Shown here one piece after another: positions 28,755-40,934 of a DNA stretch of 64,000 bases. Position 1 is the first letter of the stretch. Every line of letters starts with the position of its first letter. This DNA comes from Pseudomonas abieticivorans. GTDB lineage: Bacteria > Pseudomonadota > Gammaproteobacteria > Pseudomonadales > Pseudomonadaceae. The DNA is taken from NCBI RefSeq assembly GCF_023509015.1, contig NZ_CP094975.1:6441501-6505500 (forward strand), given 5' to 3'. A program made the position numbers and the translations under genes. The notes beneath the pieces were generated by a model that was not told where the DNA came from, searched no databases, and was given only the letters and a program-made list of their open reading frames with translations.

Positions 28755-28795
28755 TCATCGACAGATTTAAATATGGGATGTTAGGATCTATCCAT
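28755..28795 (+). promoter_or_regulatory. Shared promoter/operator box, copy d (141-aa gene)
   Basis: TCATCGA (28755-28761), 11 bp, then ATGGGATGTTAGGATCTAT (28773-28791) and CCAT, so the outer ATGG...CCAT ends are palindromic as in copy c. -35 TCGACA (28758-28763), 18-bp spacer, -10 TAGGAT (28782-28787). ATTTCTCATCGAC upstream (28750-28762) is also present at box e. Confidence 0.75.
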
Positions 28796-28832
28796 CGTCG
28801 CCTTGTCGAAGCCGAAGCTTCTAGGAGATTTT

Positions 28833-29258
28833 GTGGATTACTACCTGCATGACGTGTCTGACTTCCCGTTCGTTGCGCTGATCTCTGCGCGCTGCCCACC
28901 CGGCTATGCCGAGTTATGGAACCGCGAGATGGATGCCTTGCTCGACAGTGGCCGGCTGTTTGTCGTGGCGTTCGAGCCTGACGCCCTGAACGAGACTGCC
29001 GAGGATTTTCGTACCCGTGGCGTATGGTTCAAGAAAAAACGCGCGTTGCTGGCCGGCCGTTGCGCCGCCATGGTCGCCGTGGTGCCGTCTGGCGAAGTAC
29101 GTGCCGCCCACTTTGACGACATGGCCAAACGCTCCCGAGGGTTTGGCGTGCGCTACTGCGCGGTGGAATCCTTCGAGGCCGCCTCGCAGGCAACCGCCCA
29201 GTTGATCGACAGCGTCAGGCAGCACCCGGACCGTATTGCCGATTACCCACAAGCCTGA
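28833..29258 (+). CDS. Uncharacterised 141-aa protein, box-d controlled
   Basis: I do not recognise this family with certainty. It is soluble, with no signal peptide, and predicted alternating alpha/beta: hydrophobic strands FVALISA, RLFVVAFEP, AAMVAVVPS and helices between, a length and pattern reminiscent of STAS/SpoIIAA-like folds. Start GTG 28833 has TAGGAG 5 bp upstream; a TTG at 28803 is rejected for lack of a site. It is monocistronic, carries the conserved promoter box, and lies between the siderophore operon and the RND pump. It should be treated as a genuine member of the regulon with unknown role. Confidence 0.75.
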   Translation: MDYYLHDVSDFPFVALISARCPPGYAELWNREMDALLDSGRLFVVAFEPDALNETAEDFRTRGVWFKKKRALLAGRCAAMVAVVPSGEVRAAHFDDMAKRSRGFGVRYCAVESFEAASQATAQLIDSVRQHPDRIADYPQA

Positions 29259-29290
29259 GCAAGTGCCTTACACGGCGCTCTGGCCGCGGC

Positions 29291-29899
29291 CTACACGCCA
29301 GCGCCAGCCTTTGCGACCAGGGTGGTCCGCAACCAGTCCATGGTGGCTTCCAGGTGCTGCTTGTGCTTGGCAGGCGCCCGCAGGCATTCAAACATCAGGC
29401 CCATGAAGCTGATTTTGAGAAAGTGAAGCGTTGCGGGTATTTCGATACCCGCTACAAGCTGCCCGCGCTCCGCGGCCAGCAGCAACATGTTTTCCACCTG
29501 CCGGCCGAACCTGACCTGGACTTTTTCCAGGCGCAATGACACCAGGCAACCCTCTTGGGTGCGTTCGCTCTTGTGTAACAGCAATTCGCACAGCCGCCGT
29601 GCATCAGGGTCGCGAAGGGTTGCCTGCACCGCGACCTGCAGCCGATCAATTGCCAGCCCCAGGTCAAGCCCTTCGGACTCAAATACCTCCATCGGCAAGC
29701 GCTGGGCCTCCAGCAGTTCTGCAAGCAACGCCGCTCGCCCTTTGAAGTGCCAATACACCGCGCCGCGACTGACCCCGGCCCGGCACGCAATCATTTCCAG
29801 CGTTGCCCCGGAGCACCCCGACTCGGCAAATACCGACAGCGCCGCATCCAGCACATTTTGCCGGGTGATCGCGGTGTCTTCAGCGGATCGTCTAGCCAT
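29291..29899 (-). CDS. TetR-family efflux repressor (TtgR/AcrR-like)
   Basis: A 202-aa regulator: ARRSAEDTAITRQNVLDAAL start and HTH at ~10-57 ending AGVSRGAVYWHFKGR, the signature of AcrR/TtgR/MexR-type pump repressors, followed by a multidrug-binding helical domain. ATG 29899 follows GAGAGA at proper spacing; one three codons earlier abuts it. Divergent from the RND operon, whose promoter lies in the 262-bp region between them, so it probably represses the pump on top of the GntR box. Confidence 0.87.
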   Translation of the reverse strand: MARRSAEDTAITRQNVLDAALSVFAESGCSGATLEMIACRAGVSRGAVYWHFKGRAALLAELLEAQRLPMEVFESEGLDLGLAIDRLQVAVQATLRDPDARRLCELLLHKSERTQEGCLVSLRLEKVQVRFGRQVENMLLLAAERGQLVAGIEIPATLHFLKISFMGLMFECLRAPAKHKQHLEATMDWLRTTLVAKAGAGV

Positions 29900-30000
29900 T
29901 TCAAACATTCTCTCTGGGTCTTGAAGCGCCTATCTGGCGGTGCGAAAGGCGGCCTGCGACGACTGACCACACCGTGGAAGAGCATATTTAAGAACATTTC

Positions 30001-30036
30001 TCATCGACCATGCAAACATGGGATGTTAGGATCTAT
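30001..30036 (+). promoter_or_regulatory. Shared promoter/operator box, copy e (RND pump)
   Basis: TCATCGA (30001-30007), 10 bp, then ATGGGATGTTAGGATCTAT (30018-30036). -35 TCGACC (30004-30009), 17-bp spacer, -10 TAGGAT (30027-30032). The preceding ATTTCTCATCGAC (29996-30008) is shared with copy d. The pump GTG start is 129 bp past the -10, giving a long leader in which I see no clear hairpin. Confidence 0.75.
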
Positions 30037-30161
30037 AAAAATTCGAAACCTAATGTCCAAGGCCCTTGCGCCCTGACACCGGTCTGCCGACCTGAATTCG
30101 CCGGATGCCCCGGAAATGGATTCCAAGTCTTTGATACACAAGCCCTTGTTTGGAGATACCA

Positions 30162-31295
30162 GTGAACAGCTTCCGGCCTTCACGTGCGCTACACATCCTG
30201 CCTTTCACCGCCCTGCTATTGGCGGGCTGCCAGAAAAACGAGCCCGTCGCAGCCACACCTCCCGTCATCAACGTGGGTGTCTACACGGTCAAGGCCCAAC
30301 CCTTGACCCTGACCAACGACCTGCCAGGCCGAACTTCCGCCTACCGCGTGGCCGAGGTGCGCCCCCAAGTAAACGGTATCGTCCAGCAACGTCTGTTCAG
30401 TGAAGGCAGTGAGGTCAAAAAGGGCGATCAGCTTTACCAAATCGACCCAGCCACCTACAAAGCCGAGCTCAACCGCGCGCAGGCAAACCTCACCAGCGCG
30501 CAAAACCTGGCCGAGCGCTACGAGCGCCTGCTCAGGACCAATGCCGTCAGCCGCCAGCAATACGACGATGCGCAAGCCGCCTACAAGCAGGCCCAGGCGT
30601 CGGTGGAAGTGGCCCGGATCAACGTGCAGTACACCCACGTGCTGTCGCCGATCACCGGCCGTATCGGCCGCTCGGCAGTCACCGAAGGTGCACTGGTGAC
30701 CAACGGCCAGGCTCAGGAACTGGCCACCGTTAACCAACTGGACCCCATTTATGTCGACGTGACCCAACCCATCACTCGCATCCTGGCCCTGCAACGAGCA
30801 CTTGAGTCCGGCAGCCTGCAAAGCACCGGCAAAAACCAGGCCCAGGTCACCCTGACACTGGATGACGGCAGCGCCTACCCCCTGCCCGGTACGTTGAAGT
30901 TTTCGGAAGTCAGCGTCGACGAAGGGACCGGCTCCGTCACCCTGCGCGCCGAGTTCCCGAACCCGGGCCGCAAGCTGCTGCCCGGCATGTTCGTGCACGC
31001 GCAACTGCAAGAGGGCGTGGCCCAGAGCGCCAAACTGGTCCCACAGAGCGCGATCGTTTTTGATAGCCGTGGCAAAGCCACGGCCTGGGTGGTCAAGCCC
31101 GACCAGAGCGTCGAGCTGCGCGAGCTGCAAACCCTGCGCACGGTAGGCAACGCTTTCCTGATAGGCACCGGCGTCGAACCCGGGGATCAGGTGGTTACCC
31201 AGGGCATCCAGTCGCTACACGACGGCAGCAAGGTCAAACCTAGCCAGGCGACTAATGCCGCCCTGGTCACCGCGTTCACCGCCGCCGCCAACTAA
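30162..31295 (+). CDS. RND efflux periplasmic adaptor (membrane fusion) lipoprotein
   Basis: A 377-aa MexA/TtgA/AcrA-type adaptor. Signal peptide with lipobox LLAGC (lipid Cys23), then barrel-sandwich, alpha-helical hairpin (~100-165, YERLLRTNAVSRQQYDDAQA) and beta-barrel domains. Start is GTG 30162 with GGAG 7 bp upstream; a TTG four codons earlier is rejected. It links the inner-membrane pump to the outer-membrane channel. First gene of a three-gene operon under box e. Confidence 0.92.
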   Translation: MNSFRPSRALHILPFTALLLAGCQKNEPVAATPPVINVGVYTVKAQPLTLTNDLPGRTSAYRVAEVRPQVNGIVQQRLFSEGSEVKKGDQLYQIDPATYKAELNRAQANLTSAQNLAERYERLLRTNAVSRQQYDDAQAAYKQAQASVEVARINVQYTHVLSPITGRIGRSAVTEGALVTNGQAQELATVNQLDPIYVDVTQPITRILALQRALESGSLQSTGKNQAQVTLTLDDGSAYPLPGTLKFSEVSVDEGTGSVTLRAEFPNPGRKLLPGMFVHAQLQEGVAQSAKLVPQSAIVFDSRGKATAWVVKPDQSVELRELQTLRTVGNAFLIGTGVEPGDQVVTQGIQSLHDGSKVKPSQATNAALVTAFTAAAN

Positions 31296-31307
31296 GGATA
31301 TTCCAGC

Positions 31308-34300
31308 ATGTCCCGCTTCTTTATCGACCGGCCCATCTTCGCCTGGGTGATCGCCTTGGTGATCATGCTTGGCGGCGCGTTGGCCATTCGCTCGCTGCCG
31401 ATCAACCAATACCCCAATATCGCGCCACCTGCGGTGCAGATCAGCGTCACCTACCCCGGCGCTTCTGCGCAAACCGTGCAAGACACTGTGGTGCAAGTCA
31501 TCGAGCAACAGCTCAATGGCATGGAGGGGTTGCGCTACATCACCTCCAACAGCAACACCGATGGCAGCATGCAGATCATCGTGACCTTCGATCAGGGCAC
31601 TAATCCCGACATCGCCCAGGTACAGGTGCAAAACAAACTGCAACTGGCCACCCCCATGCTGCCTGAAGAGGTTCAGCGCCAGGGTATCCGCGTGGTGAAG
31701 TACCAGATCAACTTCATGTTGATCGTGGGCCTGATCTCCACGGATGGCCGCCTCAACGGTTTTGACTTGGGCAACATTATCCAGTCGAGCATGCAGGACC
31801 CCATCTCGCGGACCAAAGGCGTAGGCGACTTCCTGCAGCTGGGCACGCAGAACTCCATGCGCATCTGGCTGGACCCGGCCAAGCTCAATAGCTACCAGTT
31901 GGTGCCTGCTGACGTGACGGCGGCCATCGAGGCCGAGAACGTCCAGGTGTCTTCCGGCCTGATCGGCGGCCTGCCGGCCAAGCGCGGCGTGCAACTGAGC
32001 GCGACGGTGATCGGTGACGTGCGCATGCACTCCCCCGAGGAATTTCGCAAGATCCTGGTCAAGGTCAACCCCGATGGCTCGCAGATTCGCCTCAGCGACA
32101 TTGCCGAAGTCAGCCTGGGCAGCGAAAACTACTCGATCTTCAACAAGTACAACGGTCACCCTTCCGCGGGTATCGCCCTGCGCCTGGCGCCCGGCGAGAA
32201 CGTGTTGGACACGGTGGCCCGGGTCCATGAAACCGTCGACAAGATCAAACCTTTCCTGCCCAAAGGCGTGGAGGTGATCTACCCGTACGACACCTCGCCC
32301 GTGGTGGCCGCCTCGATTCATTCGGTGGTGCACACCCTGTTCGAAGCCATCATCCTGGTGTTCCTGGTGATGTACCTGTTCCTGCAGAACTTCAGGGCTA
32401 CGCTGATTCCGGCACTGGCGGTACCGGTGGTATTGCTGGCAACGTTTGGCGTGTTGTTCGCCTGCGGTTTCACCATCAACGTGATGACCATGTTTGCCAT
32501 GGTCCTTGCCATCGGGCTGTTGGTGGACGATGCCATCGTGGTGGTGGAGAACGTCGAGCGGTTGATGGCCCAAGAGCATCTGTCACCCAAGGACGCCACG
32601 CGTAAATCCATGGAGCAGATTTCCGGTGCCCTGGTGGGCATCGGCCTGGTGATCTCGGCGGTGTTCCTGCCCATGGCCTTCTTCGGTGGTTCGGCGGGCA
32701 TCATCTATCGCCAGTTCGCCATCACCATCATCGCGGCCATGGGCTTCTCGGTGCTGATCGCCCTGGTATTCACCCCGGCCCTGTGCGCCACCCTGCTCAA
32801 GCCCCACAGCCCGCAGGCCCACGCGAAGAAAGGCTTCTTGGGCTGGTTCAACCGGATGTTCGAGCGCAACACCGCACGCTATGAAGGCGGCGTAACGCGC
32901 ATCCTCAAGGGGCGCGGGCGCTTCATGCTGGTGTATCTGATCCTGCTGGGCATCGTGGCACTGCTGTTCACCAAGGTGCCCAGCGCGTTCCTGCCGGAAG
33001 AGGACCAGGGCATGTTCATTGTCCAGGTACAGATGCCGCAAAACGCCAGCGCCGAACGCAACGAAGCGGTACTGACCCAAGTGAAGGATTACCTGACCAA
33101 GGACGAAAGCGACAGCGTTGACTCAGTGTTTGCCATCAACGGTTTCAGCTTTGCCGGCCGCGGCCAGAGCGCGGGCCTGGTGTTCGTCAACATGAAGCCG
33201 TTCACCGAGCGCACCAACGCGTCCCAGTCGGTGTTCGAGGTGGCAAAACGTGCACAGGCCAGGTTCTCGCAGATCAAGGAGGCCAATGTCCTCGCCGTGG
33301 TGCCGCCGGCGATTCTGGAAATGGGTAACGCCACCGGCTTCGACTTTTTCCTGCAGGACAATGGTGGCGTGGGCCACGACGGCCTGATGGCGGCCCGCGA
33401 CAAGTTCCTGGCCTTGGCGGCACAAGACCCGGTACTGGCCCTGACCCGTCCCAACGGCTTGAATGACGAAGCGCAATACAAGGTACAAATCGACAAGGAA
33501 AAGGCCCGCGCGTTGCAAGTCTCGATCGCCGATATCGACAACACCATGTCGGTTGCCTGGGGTTCGGCCTACGTCAACGACTTCATCGACCGTGACCGCG
33601 TGAAGAAAGTCTACGTGCAGGGCAACCAGGATTCGCGGCTGTCCCCTGAAGACTTTGCCAAATGGTACGTGCGCAACGCCGCCGGCAAGATGGTGCCGTT
33701 CTCAGCCTTCGCGAGCGGCCACTGGATCTACGGCTCGCCAAAACTGGAACGCTTCAACGGTATTTCTTCGGTAGAAATCCTGGGCCAACCGGCACCCGGT
33801 TATAGCACTGGGGCTGCGATGCAGTCGGTGGAGCGCATCATGCAACAAATGCCCGCCGGCATCGGCATGGCCTACACCGGCCTGTCCTATGAAGAACGTC
33901 AGGCTGGCTCCCAGGCCCCTGCCCTGTACGCACTGTCGCTGATCATTGTGTTCCTGTGCCTGGCCGCGCTTTACGAGAGCTGGACGGTACCGGTATCGGT
34001 CATGCTGGTCGTGCCTTTGGGCGTGTTGGGCGCGGTGGCCGCGACCTTGATGCGCGGGCTGTCCAACGATGTGTTCTTCCAGGTGGGGATGCTGACCACC
34101 ATGGGCCTGGCGGCGAAAAACGCCATCCTGATCATCGAGTTCGCCAAAGACCTGTATGAGAAACAGGGCCGCACCCTGGTCCAGGCGGCCACCGAGGCGG
34201 CAAGGCTGCGCCTGCGGCCCATCATCATGACCTCGATCGCCTTCGTCATGGGCGTGCTGCCCTTGGCCCGAGCCCACGGCCCCGGCAGTGGCAGCCAGCA

Positions 34301-34442
34301 CTCGATCGGTACCGGCGTTGTCGGCGGTACCCTGGCGGCGACCTTCCTGGCGATCTTCTTCGTACCTTTGTTCTATGTGGTCGTTATGAAACTGTTCACC
34401 CGCAAACGCAAAGAAGTGGCCGCTGAAGGAGCTCAGGCATGA
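31308..34442 (+). CDS. RND multidrug efflux transporter (HAE-1)
   Basis: A 1044-aa AcrB/MexB/TtgB-type proton antiporter of standard length: 12 membrane helices and two large periplasmic loops. Asp407-Asp408 in [15 protein letters not shown] are the proton-relay residues, and GAPAISxxxx-like N-terminal signature appears as [17 protein letters not shown]. It takes hydrophobic or amphipathic molecules from membrane and periplasm. AAGGA precedes the ATG. Co-regulation with siderophore uptake and guaB by the shared box hints at a specific substrate rather than only general drugs (inference). Confidence 0.94.
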   Translation: MSRFFIDRPIFAWVIALVIMLGGALAIRSLPINQYPNIAPPAVQISVTYPGASAQTVQDTVVQVIEQQLNGMEGLRYITSNSNTDGSMQIIVTFDQGTNPDIAQVQVQNKLQLATPMLPEEVQRQGIRVVKYQINFMLIVGLISTDGRLNGFDLGNIIQSSMQDPISRTKGVGDFLQLGTQNSMRIWLDPAKLNSYQLVPADVTAAIEAENVQVSSGLIGGLPAKRGVQLSATVIGDVRMHSPEEFRKILVKVNPDGSQIRLSDIAEVSLGSENYSIFNKYNGHPSAGIALRLAPGENVLDTVARVHETVDKIKPFLPKGVEVIYPYDTSPVVAASIHSVVHTLFEAIILVFLVMYLFLQNFRATLIPALAVPVVLLATFGVLFACGFTINVMTMFAMVLAIGLLVDDAIVVVENVERLMAQEHLSPKDATRKSMEQISGALVGIGLVISAVFLPMAFFGGSAGIIYRQFAITIIAAMGFSVLIALVFTPALCATLLKPHSPQAHAKKGFLGWFNRMFERNTARYEGGVTRILKGRGRFMLVYLILLGIVALLFTKVPSAFLPEEDQGMFIVQVQMPQNASAERNEAVLTQVKDYLTKDESDSVDSVFAINGFSFAGRGQSAGLVFVNMKPFTERTNASQSVFEVAKRAQARFSQIKEANVLAVVPPAILEMGNATGFDFFLQDNGGVGHDGLMAARDKFLALAAQDPVLALTRPNGLNDEAQYKVQIDKEKARALQVSIADIDNTMSVAWGSAYVNDFIDRDRVKKVYVQGNQDSRLSPEDFAKWYVRNAAGKMVPFSAFASGHWIYGSPKLERFNGISSVEILGQPAPGYSTGAAMQSVERIMQQMPAGIGMAYTGLSYEERQAGSQAPALYALSLIIVFLCLAALYESWTVPVSVMLVVPLGVLGAVAATLMRGLSNDVFFQVGMLTTMGLAAKNAILIIEFAKDLYEKQGRTLVQAATEAARLRLRPIIMTSIAFVMGVLPLARAHGPGSGSQHSIGTGVVGGTLAATFLAIFFVPLFYVVVMKLFTRKRKEVAAEGAQA

Positions 34443-35869
34443 CACTCAAACACCTCACCGTGGCGGTCGCCCTGGCAACCAGTTTGCAAGCGTGCAGCCT
34501 GATCCCCGACTATGCGCGGCCGACGGCACCGGTCCCCGATGCCTGGCCACAGGGCCAGGCCTACACCCAAGGCCCGACCACGCCCGGCCAAGCCGTCCCC
34601 GGTTGGCAGGCGTTCTATCAGGACCCGCTGCTGCGCCAGTTGATCGACCTGTCGCTGAACAACAACCGCGACCTGCGCGTGGCGGCCCTCAACGTGCAAG
34701 CCTATCGCGCGCAATATCGCATTCAGCGCGCGGACCTGTTCCCCGCCCTGGGCATCGACTCAACCACCAGCCGCCAGCGCTTGCCGGCGGACCTGCGCAC
34801 CACTGGCAGGGCGGGTATCGACAGCCAATACGGGTTGGACGTGGGCATCAGCGCCTACGAACTGGATGTGTTCGGCCGAATTCGCAGCCTGGAACGCCAA
34901 GCCCTGGAAAACTACCTGGCCACCGAAGAGGCGCAGCGCAGTGTACAGATCAGCCTGATCAGCGACGTTGCCAGTGCCTACTTCACGTGGCGCACCGACC
35001 AGCAGCTGTTGAAGGTGACCCAGGACACCCTGGAAAGCTACGACAACAGCCTGCGCCTGATCACCGCCAGCAACCAGGCCGGTACTTCGTCGGCGCTGGA
35101 CGTGCGGCAGGCCAGTACCTTGGTCGACAGCGCGCGTGCCCAGATGTACTTGTACACCCGCCAAGTCGCCCAAGACGCCAATGCGCTGCAATTACTGCTG
35201 GGTGCGGCATTGCCACAAGGAATGGCCAGCGATGCGCCGCTGGGTCACGACTGCCTTGCCGACATCCCCAGTGGCCTACCCTCGCAGCTGCTGGAACAAC
35301 GGCCCGACATCCGCCAGGCCGAACACGCGTTGCTGGCCGCCAATGCCAACATCGGCGCAGCACGCGCCGCGTTCTTCCCCAGCATCAGCCTGACGGCCAG
35401 CGCCGGCACCGCCAGCAGCCAACTGAGTGGGCTGTTCAATGGGGGCTCGGGCAACTGGAGCTTCGCCCCTCAAATCAGCCTGCCGATCTTCAATGGCGGG
35501 CACCTGCGGGCAAACCTGGACTACGCCAAGCTGCAGAAAGACATCGGTGTGGCCCGCTACGAGAAAGCTATCCAGACGGGCTTTCGCGAGGTCAGCGACG
35601 GGCTGGCGGCGCTCGGTACCTACCAGGGCCAGTTGCAATCCCAGCGCGACCTGGTGCAGTCAGACCAGGAGTACTTCGACATGGCCAAGCAGCGTTATGA
35701 GGAGGGTGTCGACAACTACCTGACCTTGCTCGATGCCCAGCGCCAGTTGCTGACCGCGCGCCAGCAGTTGCTGACCGATCACCTTCAACAACTCAACAGC
35801 CAGGTGCAGTTGTACAAGGCCTTGGGCGGTGGCTGGCAACAGCCTTTGCTGGCAAAAAAAGACCCATAA
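34439..35869 (+). CDS. RND outer-membrane channel (OprM/TtgC family)
   Basis: A 476-aa TolC-like outer membrane factor lipoprotein: signal peptide and lipobox LQAC (Cys19), then two repeats of coiled-coil hairpins with strand segments ([39 protein letters not shown]). Its ATG overlaps the transporter stop by 4 bp. Completes the tripartite pump. Ordinary in length and motifs. Confidence 0.93.
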   Translation: MTLKHLTVAVALATSLQACSLIPDYARPTAPVPDAWPQGQAYTQGPTTPGQAVPGWQAFYQDPLLRQLIDLSLNNNRDLRVAALNVQAYRAQYRIQRADLFPALGIDSTTSRQRLPADLRTTGRAGIDSQYGLDVGISAYELDVFGRIRSLERQALENYLATEEAQRSVQISLISDVASAYFTWRTDQQLLKVTQDTLESYDNSLRLITASNQAGTSSALDVRQASTLVDSARAQMYLYTRQVAQDANALQLLLGAALPQGMASDAPLGHDCLADIPSGLPSQLLEQRPDIRQAEHALLAANANIGAARAAFFPSISLTASAGTASSQLSGLFNGGSGNWSFAPQISLPIFNGGHLRANLDYAKLQKDIGVARYEKAIQTGFREVSDGLAALGTYQGQLQSQRDLVQSDQEYFDMAKQRYEEGVDNYLTLLDAQRQLLTARQQLLTDHLQQLNSQVQLYKALGGGWQQPLLAKKDP

Positions 35870-35925
35870 GCTGAATGGAGCCATGGACGGCCGTCTTACT
35901 TTTGCCCCAAGCGAGGGAGTAACCC

Positions 35926-36228
35926 ATGTTTATAGAAGCCATCAACACGCTGCATATCCGCGCCGCCCACGGGCATATCGAGGTGCTGGGCCAACAGTTG
36001 CTGGACATCGTCAAGGCGATTGGCCCGGTGCAGGGCTGCCTCAATTACCTGGTAGCGCGCTGCTGCCTGGACGTGAATGTATGGGTGGTGTCCAGCCACT
36101 GGACAAGCCGCCGCGCCATGGAGATGCACTTTGAGGACCCGTCGCTGAAGTCGTTTATCGAACTGTTGACCAGCCGTACGGTGACGAAGATTCACTTCAA
36201 CAGTTTCTTCAACAAATATGCACTGTGA
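35926..36228 (+). CDS. Antibiotic biosynthesis monooxygenase (ABM)-family small protein
   Basis: A 100-aa protein with the dimeric ferredoxin-like ABM pattern (MFIEAINTLHIRAAHG, GCLNYLVARC, WVVSSHWTSRRAMEMHFE). Members include quinol monooxygenases such as YgiN and cofactor-free aromatic oxygenases. GAGGGAG precedes the ATG. It lies 57 bp after the pump operon and may be read with it. It could act on a quinone or aromatic pump substrate; this is inference. Confidence 0.78.
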   Translation: MFIEAINTLHIRAAHGHIEVLGQQLLDIVKAIGPVQGCLNYLVARCCLDVNVWVVSSHWTSRRAMEMHFEDPSLKSFIELLTSRTVTKIHFNSFFNKYAL

Positions 36229-36237
36229 GGCCCCATC

Positions 36238-36525
36238 GTGACCATTGACGAGCAACACTTCGCCCGCGTCGACTTGAACCTGATGATTGTCTTTCTGGTG
36301 ATCTATCGGGAGATGAGTATTTCGCGGGCAGCGCGGCATCTGGCACTAGGCCAACCGGCGGTCAGTGCATCGCTGGTGCGCCTGCGCAAATGCTTCGATG
36401 ACCCGCTGTTCATTCGCAAGGCCCGTGGTGTGGCCCCTACGCCCAAAGCGCAGCGGATCGCCACGGACCTGTTGCCGGCGATGAGCAAGATTCAGGCGCT
36501 GTTGATCCTGCTTGCGGCCAACTAA
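36238..36525 (+). pseudogene. LysR regulator truncated to its DNA-binding domain
   Basis: GTG 36238, with GAGG upstream, opens a 95-residue frame holding a complete LTTR helix-turn-helix (ISRAARHLALGQPAVSASLV) plus linker start, as in the NodD-like branch (DLNLMIVF, DDPLFIRKARGVAPTPKA). The effector domain is absent; the frame stops at 36525 and the next gene is convergent 2 bp on. Either a decayed LTTR or a stand-alone DNA-binding protein. The intact reading frame and ribosome site mean expression is possible. Confidence 0.75.
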
Positions 36526-36527
36526 GA

Positions 36528-37736
36528 TCAGCGGGCCGATTCGGCTTTACTGTCCCGCTGTGTGAGGTGCGATATCGTCAGAATCAGTGCCGCAATGCCG
36601 ACCACCCACGCCAGAAACCAACAGACCCCGGCCCATCCCGCCAGCGTCCAGAGCTTGGCGCCGATGAACGCGCCCGTGGCACCGCCGGCGAATGTGACCA
36701 CCATGTAGAGCGTGTTGAGGCGGCCACGAATCTGCGCACTGAGCCCGAACAGGCGGGCCTGATTGGCCACCTGGCCGCTTTGCTGACCAAAATCCAGCAG
36801 GTTGATGGCGATCACCAACGCGATCAGCGAGGTCGCCCCCAGGCTCAGGGCTAGCCCGAAGCACACTATCAGCGCCAGCAGCGACACCAGGTTCACCGCA
36901 TCGGCTCCCCGGCGGTCTACCAGCCTGCCCGCATAGGGCGCCAACAGTGCACCGGGCGCGCCCCACAGCCCAAACAGGCCTGCTGCCGCGGGGCCCAGAT
37001 GAAACGCCGAGCTCGACAGGTGAAACGCCAACGTTGCCCAGATGGCCGAGAACCCTGCGAAGGTGCAGAAACTGAGCATCATCGACACCTGCAGCTCACG
37101 GTGTCGTAGCAACGGCGGCAGCGACTTGAGCAACGGCCAGTAGCCAATGCCCTTCCCTGCCGGCCGCTTGGGCAGGTAGCGCGGTAGCACCCACAGCAGT
37201 GCCGCCACCAGCAAAGCCTCCAGCGCAAACGGCACACGCCACGACCCCAGGTATTGGGCCGACAGGCCAGAGAAGGTCCTGGACAACAGGATGCCCATGA
37301 TCAGCCCGGTACTGAGCTTGCTGACAATTCGCCCGCGGTACTGGGGGCCCGCCAGCGTGGTGGCCAGCGGGATCAGCACCTGAGCAACCACGCACGTCGC
37401 GGCGATGCAGACGCTGGCCACCATCAGTGCAGCCAAATTGGGCGCCACACAGGCCCCGAGCAAGCCAACGATGGTCAAGCTCATCATCCAGCGCACCAGC
37501 TTTACCGGGTCGCTGCTATCGGCCAGCGGGACCACGAAGAGGATGCCCAGCGTGTAGCCCACCTGCGTGGCCACGGCGACCAGAGCGGCACGATCGGCAC
37601 TGACCCCCAGCGCTCGTGCAAGCTCGGCCAGTAGCGGCTGGCACAGGTAAATATTGGCCACCATCACACCGCACGCCACGGCAAACAGCGTTAGCGTGCC
37701 CCGTTTCACGTCTGCCATGGCAATCGAAGCTGTCAT
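36528..37736 (-). CDS. MFS transporter (DHA1-like exporter)
   Basis: A 402-aa major facilitator with 12 hydrophobic segments, starting ACGVMVANIYLCQPLLAELAR, the YtbD/NepI-like exporter type common next to stress-response regulators. ATG 37736 lies 9 bp after the stop of the CMD-like gene, so the two form one leftward operon controlled from the palindrome at 38192-38218. Substrate unknown. Confidence 0.86.
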   Translation of the reverse strand: MTASIAMADVKRGTLTLFAVACGVMVANIYLCQPLLAELARALGVSADRAALVAVATQVGYTLGILFVVPLADSSDPVKLVRWMMSLTIVGLLGACVAPNLAALMVASVCIAATCVVAQVLIPLATTLAGPQYRGRIVSKLSTGLIMGILLSRTFSGLSAQYLGSWRVPFALEALLVAALLWVLPRYLPKRPAGKGIGYWPLLKSLPPLLRHRELQVSMMLSFCTFAGFSAIWATLAFHLSSSAFHLGPAAAGLFGLWGAPGALLAPYAGRLVDRRGADAVNLVSLLALIVCFGLALSLGATSLIALVIAINLLDFGQQSGQVANQARLFGLSAQIRGRLNTLYMVVTFAGGATGAFIGAKLWTLAGWAGVCWFLAWVVGIAALILTISHLTQRDSKAESAR

Positions 37737-37745
37737 GGTGGCGAC

Positions 37746-38159
37746 TCACTGCGCCGCTTGGGCAGCGTCGAGCTCATCGAAGGCTTCTTTCGCGGCCTGC
37801 AGGGCACCCAGGGATGTCGGCAGGCCTGCGGCCATGGCGACCTGCACCAGGCTTTCGACGATTTCAGCGCGTGTGGCGCCATGGCGAAGCGCAGCAGGTA
37901 CGTGCATTTTTACCGCACCAAAGCCCGTGCTGCCCAGTGCCGCACAGGAAGCAATGATGACCAACTCTCGCGTCTTCAGGTCCAGGCCTGGGCGGCTGTA
38001 GATATCACCGAATTCCATTTCGACGATCAGGCGGCCAAAGCCAGGCGCCAGGGCCTCGACATGGGTGACGAACTGTTGGGCGCTGATAGCGAGCGATGAG
38101 TCGAAGGTGGCGCAGCCTTGCTCGAACAGGGCATCACGGGTTGGGCTGGAAGCAGTCAT
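37746..38159 (-). CDS. Carboxymuconolactone decarboxylase-family protein
   Basis: A 137-aa CMD/AhpD-fold protein (GFGRLIVEMEFGDIYSRPGL, TRELVIIASCAALG, KMHVPAALRHGATRAEIVE). The CxxC redox pair of AhpD is absent, so it is nearer to gamma-carboxymuconolactone decarboxylase-like proteins. A lactone decarboxylase or stress role is possible. First gene of an operon with the MFS exporter. Confidence 0.83.
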   Translation of the reverse strand: MTASSPTRDALFEQGCATFDSSLAISAQQFVTHVEALAPGFGRLIVEMEFGDIYSRPGLDLKTRELVIIASCAALGSTGFGAVKMHVPAALRHGATRAEIVESLVQVAMAAGLPTSLGALQAAKEAFDELDAAQAAQ

Positions 38160-38191
38160 GGTGGGTCTCCGTAAAGTAGAGAGCCAAACTA

Positions 38192-38218
38192 GACTGTACT
38201 GTACTGTACAGTCCAGTC
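38192..38218. promoter_or_regulatory. Nested palindromic operator upstream of the CMD-MFS operon
   Basis: The 27-bp stretch opens with GACTGTACTGTAC and closes with TGTACAGTCCAGTC; ACTGTACAGT is a perfect palindrome and GTACT repeats with 5-bp period. It starts 33 bp upstream of the CMD ATG. Size and symmetry fit a TetR- or MarR-type repressor site, but no such gene is adjacent. Confidence 0.65.
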
Positions 38219-38220
38219 AA

Positions 38221-38491
38221 GTACGAATCGAAGGTACAGGTTGAGTCCAAGCGCTATCGTCTAATTGGGGTTGCGCTTAGTCGCCGTGCAGCTCTCGGGT
38301 GCAGGGGTGGCCAAAGCCCCCGCAACCCACGGCGCCTTGCAGCAAATGCGCAAGCTCGCTCCCACATTCACAATTGATGAATCCAACTCACAAGCCCGTC
38401 CCTGGTTAACCCGCTAGTCGCAATCCCTGCCGCTCGGTAAATTGCCGGTCACGCTGGCTTGTCCATCCCCTTTCAAATCAGGCCCGACGCT
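38221..38491. other. Gene-free stretch
   Basis: About 270 bp between the operator and the aldo/keto reductase remnant. I see no open frame with a ribosome site, no hairpin with a T run and no repeat. It must contain the promoter of the CMD-MFS operon and any left for the remnant. Confidence 0.6.
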
Positions 38492-40681
<2,190 letters not shown>

Positions 40682-40934
40682 TAGTGAATACCCCTCAACT
40701 ACCCATGAAATAAAGCGCTAATTGTTGAAGCTAGCACAAGAATTTAGAGTGTAACTGTCATCAACAACTTTGCGAACCAGACGAACCATGTACAAACGTC
40801 AACTCGGTTTTGCCACCGGCACGCCACTCCTGAGCGTTGCTCATGGCTGCATTCAGGTTATGGCTATTAATCAATGGGGCTCGGTTGCTTACCATGAACC
40901 GATCAACCACCGGCTCTAAATTTCGAGGTAAGCA

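Noticed and set aside
31215..32579. 454-codon antisense frame within the RND genes
   Set aside because: Complement of strongly conserved RND sequence; composition rich in His, Gln and Arg as expected for a shadow.
29291..35869. Horizontally acquired island with integrase or IS ends
   Set aside because: No transposase, integrase, tRNA or direct-repeat boundary was seen, and base composition of the genes matches the flanks.
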